Below are positions 20,896-32,690 of a stretch of DNA of 64,000 nt, piece by piece. The stretch covers positions 2,852,001 through 2,916,000 of the forward strand of contig CP188828.1 of assembly GCA_050110875.1 (NCBI GenBank), written 5' to 3'. The DNA comes from Methyloligella sp050110875 (lineage in GTDB: Bacteria; Pseudomonadota; Alphaproteobacteria; Rhizobiales; Methyloligellaceae). The translations under genes were made by a program, and so were the position numbers. Numbering within the stretch: the first letter of the stretch is position 1; every line of letters starts with the position of its first letter. Below the pieces are notes generated by a model, which saw only the letters and a list, made by a program, of their open reading frames with translations, had not been told where the DNA came from and ran no database searches.

Positions 20896-22014
20896 TTGAC
20901 CGCGATTCAGTCCGATAAGCTCGATAAGCTCGTCTCCCGCTGGGAGACCGTGCAGAACACGCTCGCCACGGGGCCCGACCAGGAGACCTTCGTGCGTCTG
21001 TCGCGCGAATTCGCCGAGCTCGACCCGATCGTCTCGACCATCCAACAGCTTCGGAGCGCCCAGAGCGAATATGACGGGCTGAAGCAGCTGTTGGACGATC
21101 CGTCCTCCGACGATGAGATGATCGCCCTGGCGCGGGAGGAGAAGGACGCGCTGGAGGAGAAGCTCGAGGCTTTGGAGCACAAGCTGAAGCTGCAGCTCTT
21201 GCCGAAGGACGCCGCGGACGAGAAAGACGCGATCCTGGAAGTGCGCGCCGGGACCGGCGGCGACGAGGCGGCCTTGTTCGCCGGGGATCTCTTCCGCATG
21301 TATCAGCGCTACGCCGACAAGAAGGGCTGGAAGATCAACATTCTCTCGGCCAGCGAATCGGCGACCGGCGGCTATAAGGAAATCATCGCCAGCATCTCCG
21401 GCAAGGGCGTGTTCGCTCATCTGAAGTTCGAATCCGGCGTGCATCGCGTGCAGCGTGTGCCGGAGACGGAGACGCAAGGGCGCATTCACACCTCCGCGGC
21501 GACGGTGGCGGTGCTGCCGGAAGCGGAAGATGTGGATGTCGCGATCGAGGACAAGGATCTTAGGATCGATGTGTTCCGGGCGAGCGGGCCGGGCGGCCAG
21601 TCGGTGAACACCACCGACAGTGCGGTGCGTATCACCCACATCCCGACCGGCATCGTGGTGATCCAGCAGGACGAGAAATCCCAGCACAAGAACAAGGCGA
21701 AGGCCATGAAGGTGCTGCGTTCCCGCCTGTATGACGCGGAGCGGATGCGCCAGGAATCGGAGCGTGCGGCGAACCGCAAGAGCCAGATCGGCTCCGGCGA
21801 CCGGTCCCAGCGGATCCGGACCTACAATTTCCCGCAAGGCCGGGTGACCGATCACCGTATCAACCTCACCCTGCACAAGCTGGATCTGGTGCTTGCCGGC
21901 GAAGCGCTGGACGAGATCGTCGATGCGCTGACGACCGAGCATCAGGCCAATCTGCTCGCCGAGATGCAGGACCAGGTGGCGGCCGGGACGGAGCCGGATC
22001 CTGTCGATGGCTAG
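20896..22014 (+). CDS. prfA: Peptide chain release factor 1 (PrfA)
   Basis: 372 residues. The catalytic GGQ tripeptide is in RASGPGGQSVNTTDSA (near residue 235), and the codon-recognition P-x-T region (RVPETETQGRIHTS) marks it as RF1, which reads UAA and UAG. The start is TTG at 20896, since the frame is closed by a TGA just upstream (20884-20886) and no ATG occurs before the conserved helical domain. The gene ends inside prmC (8-nt overlap), which encodes the enzyme that methylates the GGQ glutamine. Confidence 0.96.
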   Translation: MTAIQSDKLDKLVSRWETVQNTLATGPDQETFVRLSREFAELDPIVSTIQQLRSAQSEYDGLKQLLDDPSSDDEMIALAREEKDALEEKLEALEHKLKLQLLPKDAADEKDAILEVRAGTGGDEAALFAGDLFRMYQRYADKKGWKINILSASESATGGYKEIIASISGKGVFAHLKFESGVHRVQRVPETETQGRIHTSAATVAVLPEAEDVDVAIEDKDLRIDVFRASGPGGQSVNTTDSAVRITHIPTGIVVIQQDEKSQHKNKAKAMKVLRSRLYDAERMRQESERAANRKSQIGSGDRSQRIRTYNFPQGRVTDHRINLTLHKLDLVLAGEALDEIVDALTTEHQANLLAEMQDQVAAGTEPDPVDG

Positions 22015-22954
22015 GCAAGCATCGTTTCGAGGCGCGACGTTGCGGGAGGCCGTCTCGGGTGCCGCGGCGCGGCTCGCGGCGGGCGGTGCCGCGTCGGCCA
22101 TGCTCGATGCGCGGCTTCTGCTTTTCGCAAGCACGGGGCGCGGCGTCGAAGATTACATCCGCGATCCCGGCGAGATCCTGACCGAAGCGGCGGCGGACCG
22201 TTTTGCGGCGCTCGTCGTGCGGCGGGAAGGGGGCGAGCCCGTCTCGCGCATCCTCGGGTCGCGGGAGTTCTACGGCCGCGATTTTCGTCTCAGCGATGAG
22301 ACGCTGGACCCCCGGCCCGACACGGAGACGCTGATCGATGCGGTGCTGGAAAGCCGCCGCGAAAAGGCTGCGCCGCGCATTCTCGATCTCGGCGTGGGCA
22401 GCGGGGCGATCCTGCTGACCCTTCTCGCTGAAATTCCCGATGCCACGGGGGTGGGCATCGATCGCAGCCCGGCGGCGCTGCGCACGGCCCGGTCCAATGC
22501 GGTGGCGCTTGGCTTGCAGGATCGTGCCGCCTTCTGCTGTGGCGATTGGCTTTCGCCGCTCGGCGGCGGCGCGTTCGATATCGTCGTCGCAAACCCGCCC
22601 TATATTCCCAGCGCGGAGGTGGATGGGCTTGCGGTGGAGGTGCGGGCGCACGATCCGATCCTCGCCTTGGATGGCGGGACCGACGGCCTGCAAGCCTATA
22701 TTGCGATTTTGGACCGCGCTCCCCACGTTATGGACGCGGAGGGACAACTTTTCTTCGAGATTGGCGAGACTCAGGGCGAGGCGGTCGCGGCGCTGATGGA
22801 AGAGGCCGGTCTGATGCTGGACGAGACCAAGTGGCTTTGGCAGGATCTTGCCGGCCGGCCGCGTTGCGTTGCCGGAAAACGCCAGGTGCGGCGGTCGGGC
22901 GCAGTGTTAAGCCAAGTCAAAAAAGAGCTTGGAACTGCAGCGGCTTCGGGCTAG
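22007..22954 (+). CDS. prmC: Release factor glutamine N5-methyltransferase PrmC
   Basis: 315 residues. An N-terminal helical substrate-binding domain (to about 95) contains the EPVSRILGSREFYG motif, followed by a SAM-binding core with ILDLGVGSGAILLTLL and the catalytic NPPY (VVANPPYIPSAEV). It methylates the Gln of the GGQ motif in RF1 and RF2. The start overlaps the end of prfA, so co-translation is likely. Confidence 0.95.
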   Translation: MARQASFRGATLREAVSGAAARLAAGGAASAMLDARLLLFASTGRGVEDYIRDPGEILTEAAADRFAALVVRREGGEPVSRILGSREFYGRDFRLSDETLDPRPDTETLIDAVLESRREKAAPRILDLGVGSGAILLTLLAEIPDATGVGIDRSPAALRTARSNAVALGLQDRAAFCCGDWLSPLGGGAFDIVVANPPYIPSAEVDGLAVEVRAHDPILALDGGTDGLQAYIAILDRAPHVMDAEGQLFFEIGETQGEAVAALMEEAGLMLDETKWLWQDLAGRPRCVAGKRQVRRSGAVLSQVKKELGTAAASG

Positions 22955-23407
22955 GTTTCTAGCAATGAATGAACACTCTCGGCTGCAGCGCTAAGCGCTC
23001 GCTGATTGTAGTGGCAACGAGCGGAATTCTTCTGAACTTCTAGAACCTGACCGAAGGCCGCCAGCCTATGGCGGGACGTTCAGAGGAAGCTCGACCGCCC
23101 TTCTTAGAACGGGGTCATAGGCCTCAAAAAGTTGGGTTGCCGCATGGGACGGCTCCAGAATTTCGATCCGGCGCCGCGGTTCGGGCGCGAGGACCATTTC
23201 AGGATGCCGCCCTGTTGCTGGAGCGCCGCTGATCGTTCGGCTTTTCGCCGCGGTTTCGACGGACGGGCTGAGTAAGGGCCCGATCCGTCACGAAGGGGTC
23301 CATCGGGTAAGGACTCGATCTGAATAAGTTAGGACCGGACGGAACCGGTCCGAAGTTTGGGGAAGGATGGCGGCGAAGCGCCGCCAAGCAATCGTTAAAG
23401 GGAGCTG
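22955..23407. other. Intergenic region upstream of the DUF4167 gene
   Basis: 453 bp without a gene I can support. Two hairpins precede the next gene: GGACCG/CGGTCC (23332-23337 with 23346-23351) and GGCGGCG/CGCCGCC with a 3-nt loop (23369-23375 with 23379-23385), the latter about 20 bp before the start codon. They could form a structured leader or a terminator of the prmC transcript. Confidence 0.4.
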
Positions 23408-23995
23408 ATGAGGCAAGGACAGCAGAATAGGCGGGGGCGTGGCCGCGGTCGCAAACCCCAGAATCCTCTGGCACGGAACTACGAGTCCAACGGTCCGGAT
23501 GTGAAGATCCGGGGGACTGCCGCCCATATCGCGGAAAAGTATATGTCGCTCGCCCGCGATGCGCTTTCTTCCGGCGATTCCGTCGGTGCCGAGAGCTATC
23601 TTCAGCATGCCGAGCACTACAACCGGATCATCATGGCGGCGCAGAGCGCCCAGAATCCGCAGGGCAATCAGAGCAACCAGCCCAATGACGGTGCCAATGG
23701 CAGCAATTATCGCGGCAAGCCGGTAGGGGACGACGAGTCCTCCGATAACGCCAACGCTTCCGACGGCGAGGAGCGGGCCGCTTCCCAGCGGAGCGACAAG
23801 CCGCGGCGGAATTCCAAGCGCAACGACGATGCCTCTCGCGGCAACGGCGCCGACGGTGCCGCCCATGAGAGGGCTGCCCAAGAGAGTGCTGCCCAAGACG
23901 GTGACCCTGAGAGCGAGAAGGCTCGCGACGAGCAGCCGTCTTCCACTGAGGCGAAGCCGCGGGAGGAAGGCGCTCCGGAAGAGGCCGTCAACTAG
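23408..23995 (+). CDS. DUF4167 domain-containing protein
   Basis: 195 residues. An Arg/Gly/Gln-rich basic N-terminus (RRGRGRGRKPQNPLARNYES) leads into the conserved DUF4167 core (GPDVKIRGTAAHIAEKYMSLARDAL..GDSVGAESYLQHAEHYNRI, residues ~28-75). The rest is a disordered, charged tail rich in Asn, Ser, Glu and Ala. The family is confined mainly to alphaproteobacteria, almost always beside prfA-prmC and clpB; the basic N-terminus suggests RNA or nucleic acid contact, but no function is established. The ribosome-binding site AAGGGAG precedes the ATG. Confidence 0.88.
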   Translation: MRQGQQNRRGRGRGRKPQNPLARNYESNGPDVKIRGTAAHIAEKYMSLARDALSSGDSVGAESYLQHAEHYNRIIMAAQSAQNPQGNQSNQPNDGANGSNYRGKPVGDDESSDNANASDGEERAASQRSDKPRRNSKRNDDASRGNGADGAAHERAAQESAAQDGDPESEKARDEQPSSTEAKPREEGAPEEAVN

Positions 23996-24363
23996 CGCTC
24001 TCCTCGGCGCATCGTCCGAGACCTGACTTTATACGCGACCCTTGATGACGTGGCCCTCGGGGCCCCTGATCTTGGGATCCTCTCATGTCTTGGGATCCTC
24101 CCATGGGGTTTGACCGCGGATGCGGGGACGTTCCTCGCGCGGCGGCAGGGCTGCGTGCGCGGCCGCGCCCGGTTCTGTGCCGGCCTGAGACAGACTCTTA
24201 GGGGCTTCGTTACCGCGCGATCCTCTTTTGTCCTGGTCAACCCTCCCTATATCCTGCGTTAATAAAACGCGGTTATCAGCGTATCTGTGCTCGTTTCGCA
24301 GGCTGCGGCCCGGCCGGTCATGCCTGCCGGTTCGCGAGCCGGATTCGCCTATAGGGATTCATC
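23996..24363. other. clpB upstream region with an 18-nt tandem repeat
   Basis: 368 bp without a gene. It holds two tandem copies of TCTTGGGATCCTC(T/C)CATG (24070-24087 and 24088-24105) and a possible heat-shock promoter further down, listed separately. Confidence 0.6.
24225..24252 (+). promoter_or_regulatory. Possible RpoH (sigma-32) promoter of clpB
   Basis: CTTTTG (24225-24230) and CCCTATAT (24245-24252) are spaced 14 nt apart and loosely resemble alphaproteobacterial heat-shock promoter elements (CTTGAA and CCCATNT). The match in the -35 box is weak. The position, about 110 bp before clpB, is reasonable for a chaperone gene known to be under RpoH control. Confidence 0.3.
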
Positions 24364-26957
<2,594 letters not shown>

Positions 26958-26961
<4 letters not shown>

Positions 26962-29276
26962 TCTCGATAGAGATACTGCTGAAAGCCAACGAAGCTATCG
27001 CGGATGGTTGGGATGTCGCCGAGTTTTTCGGCGGCATCGCTGACCGTGTGATACTTCAATTCGAGAAGATGACCGAGCTTTGCCTGGTCAAGCTCGTCGA
27101 CTCCTTGCTCCACGTATTGGGCCAGAACGAAGTCGAGGAAGGTGCGCAATGGGCCGTCATATTCGGCATAGATCTCGCCTTTATGCGCTTCCACACGATC
27201 TGATCGCGTGATCGGTGAAAGTGCGAAAGCGATATAGGCGAGCACGTCGAAGACGTCGCTCTTTTCCGCATTGATCATGCGGCCGATCTCGGTCAGCTGC
27301 TCTGACCCGAAGCCTTTCTCGCTCAGACTTTGCAGGAGCGCTTTCCGGGTGTCGGGCTTGCTCCAGAGCCGTCGAAGCTCCTCCTCATCCTTGAAGAAAT
27401 GGGGCAGTTCCCCGTAAAGCGCCTCGATCATCTGATTGGCGGAGATGGGCTTGCCGTCAGGGCTCCAATAGGTGGTCGCGATCATGCTTTGGATGGTGCG
27501 CTCTTTGCCGTCCGCGAGCTTGATTTTGATTTTCTTGGGCCGTTCCGGCGGGTCTAGATCTCCGCCGCCTTCGCCATCATCTGCGCAACCGGGAATAGGA
27601 TCAGGTTCTGCCGGGCGCTCCACAGGCACGGGCTCTATGGGTTCGCCATCCCATTCGGGGTCGCTGAAATGCTCATAGGCCTTCACGAAGTCGTAGATCG
27701 TGAAGTAGTCCTTGCCGTCGAAGAGGCGCGTGCCGCGCCCGATGATCTGCTTGAACTCGATCATCGTGCCGATCGGCCGCATCAGAACGATGTTGCGGAT
27801 GTTTCGCGCGTCCACGCCGGTAGAGAGTTTCTGCGACGTCGTCAGGATCGTCGGAATTGATTTCTCGTTGTCCTGGAAGGTCCGCAAAAACGTTTCGCCG
27901 CGCGCACCATCGTCAGCGGTCACCCGCACGCAATAGTTCGGGTCCGTGCTCTTCTTCATCTGATTGATGAGGTCGCGCACCAGCAGCGCATGGCCCTGGG
28001 TGGCGCAGAACACCAGCGTCTTCTGGCGCTGGTCGATCTGCTCCATGAACAGCTTTACGCGATAGCGCTCCCGCTCCTCGATTTCGATGGTGCGGTTGAA
28101 TTGCGACTCGCGATAGCGCTTGCCTTCCTCGATCTCGCCTTCGACGATCGTGTCGTCCGGCGTGTAGATGTAATCGTCCAGGGTGGTGGCGATCTGCTTC
28201 ACCTTGAACGGTGTGAGGAAGCCGTCATTGATCCCCTCTTTCAGGGAATAGGTGTAAACCGGCTCTCCGAAATAGCGGTAGGTGTCGACATTGTCCTTGC
28301 GCTTGGGCGTGGCGGTCAGGCCGAGCTGCACCGCCGGCTCGAAATGTTCGAGGATGCCGCGCCAATTGCTCTCATCATTGGCCCCGCCGCGATGGCACTC
28401 GTCGATGACGATGAAGTCGAAGAAGTCGGGCGGATAGTCGCCGAAATAGGGCGCAGGTTCTCCGTCTTCACCCGTGCCACTCATGAAAGTCTGGAAGATC
28501 GTGAAGAAGATGCTGGCATTCTTGGGCACGCGGCCTTTTTTGCGGATTTCATCCGGCTTGATGCGCGCTAGTGCATCTTCGGGGAAGGCAGAGAACGCAT
28601 TATAGGCTTGGTCTGCCAGAATGTTGCGGTCGGCGAGAAATAGGATGCGGGGGCGGCGGACCGGCTCACGGGAGAGATTCCAGCGGCTCTGGAACAGCGC
28701 CCAAGCAATCTGGAAAGCGATGGCCGTTTTGCCCGTGCCGGTGGCCAGCGTCAGCAGGATGCGCTGCTTGCCGTTGGCAATCGCTTCGAGGCCGTTCTCG
28801 ATGGCGTTGTGCTGATAGTAGCGGGTCTGCCAGGTCCCGCCGCGCTCTTCGAACGGCACATCGGCAAAGCGGTCACGCCAGAGATTCGGTTTCTCGAAGA
28901 CTTTGGCCCATAGCTCGTCTGGTGAAGGGTAGCGGTCGACATAGGTTTCCGCGCCCGTTTCCATGTCAATCTGATAGATGCGCCGCCCATTAGTGGAGTA
29001 GGCGAAGCGTGCCTGCAGCTTTTCGGCATAGGCTTTCGCCTGGCCAACGCCCTCGGTATCAGGCTTGTCGCGCGCCTTGGCCTCGATGACGGCGAGCTTG
29101 TGATTGCGATAGGTGAGGACGTAGTCGGCGATCTCTTGTCTGCCGCGGCGGCCTGCGCCTTCAATGCGGCCGGAGCAAAGCATCTCGCGGGGGATACGGC
29201 TGTCGGCGACCACGCCCCAGCCCGCGTCCTTCAAGGCAGGGTCAATGAGCTCGGCGCGGGTCTCCGCCTCGTTCAC
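26958..29276 (-). CDS. hsdR: Type I restriction enzyme, R (restriction/translocation) subunit HsdR
   Basis: 772 residues, in the range of EcoAI-like HsdR. An N-terminal PD-(D/E)xK nuclease core is visible (IADYVLTY...AVIEAKARDKPDTEG, near residues 50-75), then the SF2 motor with Walker A (LATGTGKTAIAF), DECH box (IVIDECHRGGA), TATPKRKD (motif III) and IGRGTRLFDGKD (motif VI). Start and hsdS stop overlap by 4 nt (29273-29276). The complex translocates unmodified DNA and cuts it far from the recognition site. Its end abuts clpB directly. Confidence 0.95.
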
Positions 29277-30511
29277 TCTGCCGCCTCGTTGATCGCTTCA
29301 GTGGGTGGGGCCGTCAGTTCGCCGGAGAATGCTCTCTGCAGTAGCGCCTCTTTCAAGGTCTTAAGCTGAACCAGCCTCGACTCGTTAATCTCTATAAGTC
29401 TCGAAGTTTGTCGGCCTAGTCCCTCCAGTCGCGTCGCAACTTTTTCCTGCTCAGGCAATGGCGGCACAGGGACAGACAAATTCCGCAAATCCCGAATATT
29501 AATTTGCATCAAAGCAGCCCCATACGTTTTTGCACCGATCTGGCGCTGCACGGTCTTTGAAAGTAGAGCGTAATACCCAAAGCGCTGGATCATTTGGGAG
29601 GGATCAAACCTAATTGGGACGATGCCTCGGGTCACATTTCCTCCAGCGAGCTCCTCTGATGCGATTGAAATTGAGCCAGTGGTGCCTCGCACACATAGCA
29701 ACAACTCCCCTCCCTTCAGTCTCGTCCGGCTGTAGCCTTGGGCTCGCACAGGGTCGATACGCTTTAGGCCACCGACCCTTACTAACTCAGCACCCAAGTC
29801 GACGGGGCGAACAACGGGCAACCCATCGGAAACTTCATTGCCCGGTTGAACGATTCCGTACGAAAGAGAGCAATCAGGAGCGGCGATCTCATAAAGAGTT
29901 CTGCGCGACCATTCCTCGTTCGCTAGCGCCTCGTCTAGACAGCTCTCGAACAGCTCGCGAGCGTTCTTGAGATTTTTCTCGGCGTTGGCGGTCGCGGTCG
30001 CCAGCCCCGCAAATGTCTCGTCGAGAATGGCGACGATCCGCTGTTGTTCGGCAAGTGGGGGCTTCGGAAATCTCAGCGATTTCAGACTTTCAGTCGAAAG
30101 CCGATGAACGGTCGCACCCCGGGTCACAAGCTTCAAGATCTGAGGCTCCGCCATCTGCATGAAATAATGCAGGAAGCGGGCGTCAACATCCGGTTTAGGA
30201 TAAAGCGCTTTGAGATCCTGATTGACGGCAAGATCGCATGAAGTGATCGCCACAGGAATAGTGCGAGCCAAAATACCAGATCGCACAACGACGAGAATTG
30301 AATTTCTAGGGATCAGAGAAGCAGCGCTATTCTCGACGGCCTCGGTAGTGATCTTGTCGATCGAGTTGTTGATTGTCGAAGACTTCATGTCCTTGGGCGA
30401 GACCCAAGGGATATCGCCGCTCCAATAGGCGGAGTTGTCTTTTGACGGGGTGCCACCTCCCTTGAAGGTGACGGCCTCATCCAAAGTGGTTTCTTCCCAG
30501 TTGCCACTCAC
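29273..30511 (-). CDS. hsdS: Type I restriction enzyme specificity subunit HsdS
   Basis: 412 residues with the usual two target-recognition domains (about 1-150 and 200-355), each followed by a conserved helix region: PPLAEQQRIVAILDETFA and PPLPEQEKVATRLEGLGRQ. The two domains read the two halves of a split DNA target, which cannot be predicted from sequence. Base composition is clearly richer in A/T than the flanking housekeeping genes, as is common for exchanged hsdS genes. It overlaps hsdM and hsdR by 4 nt on each side. Confidence 0.94.
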   Translation of the reverse strand: MSGNWEETTLDEAVTFKGGGTPSKDNSAYWSGDIPWVSPKDMKSSTINNSIDKITTEAVENSAASLIPRNSILVVVRSGILARTIPVAITSCDLAVNQDLKALYPKPDVDARFLHYFMQMAEPQILKLVTRGATVHRLSTESLKSLRFPKPPLAEQQRIVAILDETFAGLATATANAEKNLKNARELFESCLDEALANEEWSRRTLYEIAAPDCSLSYGIVQPGNEVSDGLPVVRPVDLGAELVRVGGLKRIDPVRAQGYSRTRLKGGELLLCVRGTTGSISIASEELAGGNVTRGIVPIRFDPSQMIQRFGYYALLSKTVQRQIGAKTYGAALMQINIRDLRNLSVPVPPLPEQEKVATRLEGLGRQTSRLIEINESRLVQLKTLKEALLQRAFSGELTAPPTEAINEAAE

Positions 30512-31965
30512 AGCGTCGCCTCGATGCTTCTCAGGATTGCAGCGCTTTCAGCATCCAGGGCCGCGATTTCGGCAATGATCTCTTTCGGATCGCGCAGGGG
30601 TACTTCCTTAGGCTTGTTGGGATTCTTGACCGAAATGTCGAAGGTGTCCGTGTCGATGTCTTTCGCGTCGATTGTCCAAGAGTTCTCGCTGTCTGCGAAC
30701 TGCGCTTGAAGCGTGACAAACTCTTCGAGATGCGCATCGGTCAGCGGGTTGGTCTTGCCGAGCGGGCGTTCGAGTTCGCGCTTGTAGTACCAGGTCTTCC
30801 GGGTTGCCGAGCCCTTCTCGAAGAACAGCACTACGGTCTTGACGCCGGAGCCTTGGAAGGAGCCCTGGGGCACGTCGAGGATCGTATGGAGATTGCAGGT
30901 CTCCAGCAGTTCCTTGCGCAGATCGATGGACGCATTGTCCGTGTTCGACAGGAAGGTGTTCTTGATAACGATGGCAGCGCGGCCACCGGCCTTCAGTGAC
31001 TTGATAAAATGCTGGAGGAAGAGGTAGGCGGTTTCGCTCGTCTTGATCGGAAAGTTCTGCTGGATCTCTTTGCGCTCTTTGCCGCCGAAGGGCGGATTGG
31101 CGAGAATGATGTCGAACCGATCCTTCTCCTGGAGGTCAGTGATGTTCTCGGTGAGCGTGTTGGTGTGGACGATATTCGGCGCCTCGATCCCATGCAGGAT
31201 CATGTTCATGGTGCCAAGGATGTAGGCGAGGCTCTTCTTTTCTTTGCCGTAGAAGGTCCGTTCCTGGAGCGTCGCTCTCGCTTTTGTGGAATCGGCCTTC
31301 GGCAGCAGATCTTCGAACGCCTCGCAGAGGAAGCCCGCTGAGCCGCAGGCACCGTCATAGATGCGCTCGCCGATCTCAGGCTTCACCACCTGAATCATGG
31401 CGCGGATGAGGGGACGAGGCGTGTAGTACTCGCCGCCATTCCGCCCGGCATTGCCCATATTCCGTAGGCGACTCTCGTAAAGTTCGGAGAGTTCGTGCTT
31501 CTGCGCTTGGGTCTGGAAGCTCAGCGCATCGACGAGTTCGAGCGCGTCGCGCAGCGAGTAGCCGCTCTGGAAGCGATTTTTGATCTCGCTGAAGATCTCA
31601 CCGATCTTGTATTCGATGGTGTCGGAGCTGGTCGCCCGCGTTCTGAAACCCTGCAAATAGGGGAAGAGATCACGATTGACGAAGTCGATCAGGTCGTCGC
31701 CGGTCAGAGCGTTGTCGTGGTCGAACGATCCATCGTCCTTTTTCGGCGCGGCCCAGGACGACCAACGGTGGCGCTTGTCGATCTTGTACTCGTACTTCTT
31801 TCCCTCGAGTTCCGCCTTCAGCTCGTTGGCTTTTTCGAGATCGTCCAGATAGCGAAGGAAAAGGAGCCACGAGGTCTGTTCGGCGTAGTCCAGCTCCGTG
31901 GCGCAGCCTGCTTCCTTCCAAAGGACGTCATCGATGTTTTTGAATGTTTGCTCGAACATACTCAC
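30508..31965 (-). CDS. hsdM: Type I restriction enzyme, N6-adenine methyltransferase subunit HsdM
   Basis: 485 residues. The HsdM N-terminal helical domain (ATELDYAEQTSWLLFLRYLDD) precedes the methyltransferase core with ERIYDGACGSAGFLCEAF (motif I) and IILANPPFGGKER (catalytic NPPF of N6-adenine enzymes). Two HsdM with one HsdS methylate the host's target sites. It is the first gene of the hsdMSR operon. Confidence 0.96.
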   Translation of the reverse strand: MSMFEQTFKNIDDVLWKEAGCATELDYAEQTSWLLFLRYLDDLEKANELKAELEGKKYEYKIDKRHRWSSWAAPKKDDGSFDHDNALTGDDLIDFVNRDLFPYLQGFRTRATSSDTIEYKIGEIFSEIKNRFQSGYSLRDALELVDALSFQTQAQKHELSELYESRLRNMGNAGRNGGEYYTPRPLIRAMIQVVKPEIGERIYDGACGSAGFLCEAFEDLLPKADSTKARATLQERTFYGKEKKSLAYILGTMNMILHGIEAPNIVHTNTLTENITDLQEKDRFDIILANPPFGGKERKEIQQNFPIKTSETAYLFLQHFIKSLKAGGRAAIVIKNTFLSNTDNASIDLRKELLETCNLHTILDVPQGSFQGSGVKTVVLFFEKGSATRKTWYYKRELERPLGKTNPLTDAHLEEFVTLQAQFADSENSWTIDAKDIDTDTFDISVKNPNKPKEVPLRDPKEIIAEIAALDAESAAILRSIEATL

Positions 31966-32690
31966 CCCCCAAGCTGGGCATCATTCCACTATTTATCCTC
32001 GGGCTTCAATCAGGCGATAAACTCACCCCACCTTTCCTCATGAGGGATGCGTGACCTAGGACCGTCCTTTTCACGTGAGGAGAGGGGCGGCGCCTGGGCT
32101 GATGCGAGGCGGGACAGCGGCGATGAGCCGACCCGCTTGGGTGTAACGAACCCGGCTCGGGGGTCTCCATGCCACCACCAGGGCAATCCCTGGCCTTCGT
32201 TCGTGGGCGCACGTGTAATACGGCGCCAAGCACGTTCTCGAGATGATAAACGGTGGCCCGGGGCTTCAATATCGCCGCATAAGCGGAGCGCCGGAAGGTT
32301 GCTCTAACAATAGACACGGACGGCGGCCTCTCGGCGCTCCGCAATCCCTCACTCTCTCGCGGCTTTCGGGCCGGCGAGGGACGGCGCGTGGGCAGGGGGC
32401 TTGCTTGCTCCCCCCTTGCGGGGGAGCACGCTCATGCTCCTGCATGAGCGGAGGGGGGTGGATGTGTCGGCCGATGCCGCGATTGCGATAATTTCTCCCT
32501 CCTATCGCGTTACCCCCCTCCCTAGCCCTCCCTCGCAAGGTGGGAGGGGACCCCAGCCTGCGAAGCCGCCCCTCGCTGCCGGACGTGCTCTCGCCGTCGT
32601 GGCGTGGATGCCCGGATCAAGTCCGGGCATGACGATCGCGCTTGGCGAAGCGCAGTGGGCTTCGGAAATGTCTGAGGCGGGGAGAAGAGT
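31966..32690. other. Non-coding spacer upstream of hsdM, 3' of the M23 gene
   Basis: 725 bp between hsdM (start 31965) and the end of the M23 peptidase gene. Short open frames here have no coding character. The half near 32690 is a mosaic of palindromes, listed separately. An exact 11-bp inverted repeat (GCGGAGCGCCG, 32283-32293, and its complement at 32332-32342) encloses 38 bp. Confidence 0.5.
32407..32633. repeat. Mosaic of dispersed palindromic repeats
   Basis: Hairpins follow one another: GCTCCCCC/GGGGGAGC (32407-32427); CGCTCATG/CATGAGCG (32429-32436 with 32443-32450); a CCTCCC...GGGAGG element around 32530-32550; and ATGCCCGGA/TCCGGGCAT with 5-nt loop (32608-32616 with 32622-32630). 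The last is the very common alphaproteobacterial dispersed repeat that reads like GTGGATGCCCGG...CCGGGCATGAC. Confidence 0.65.
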
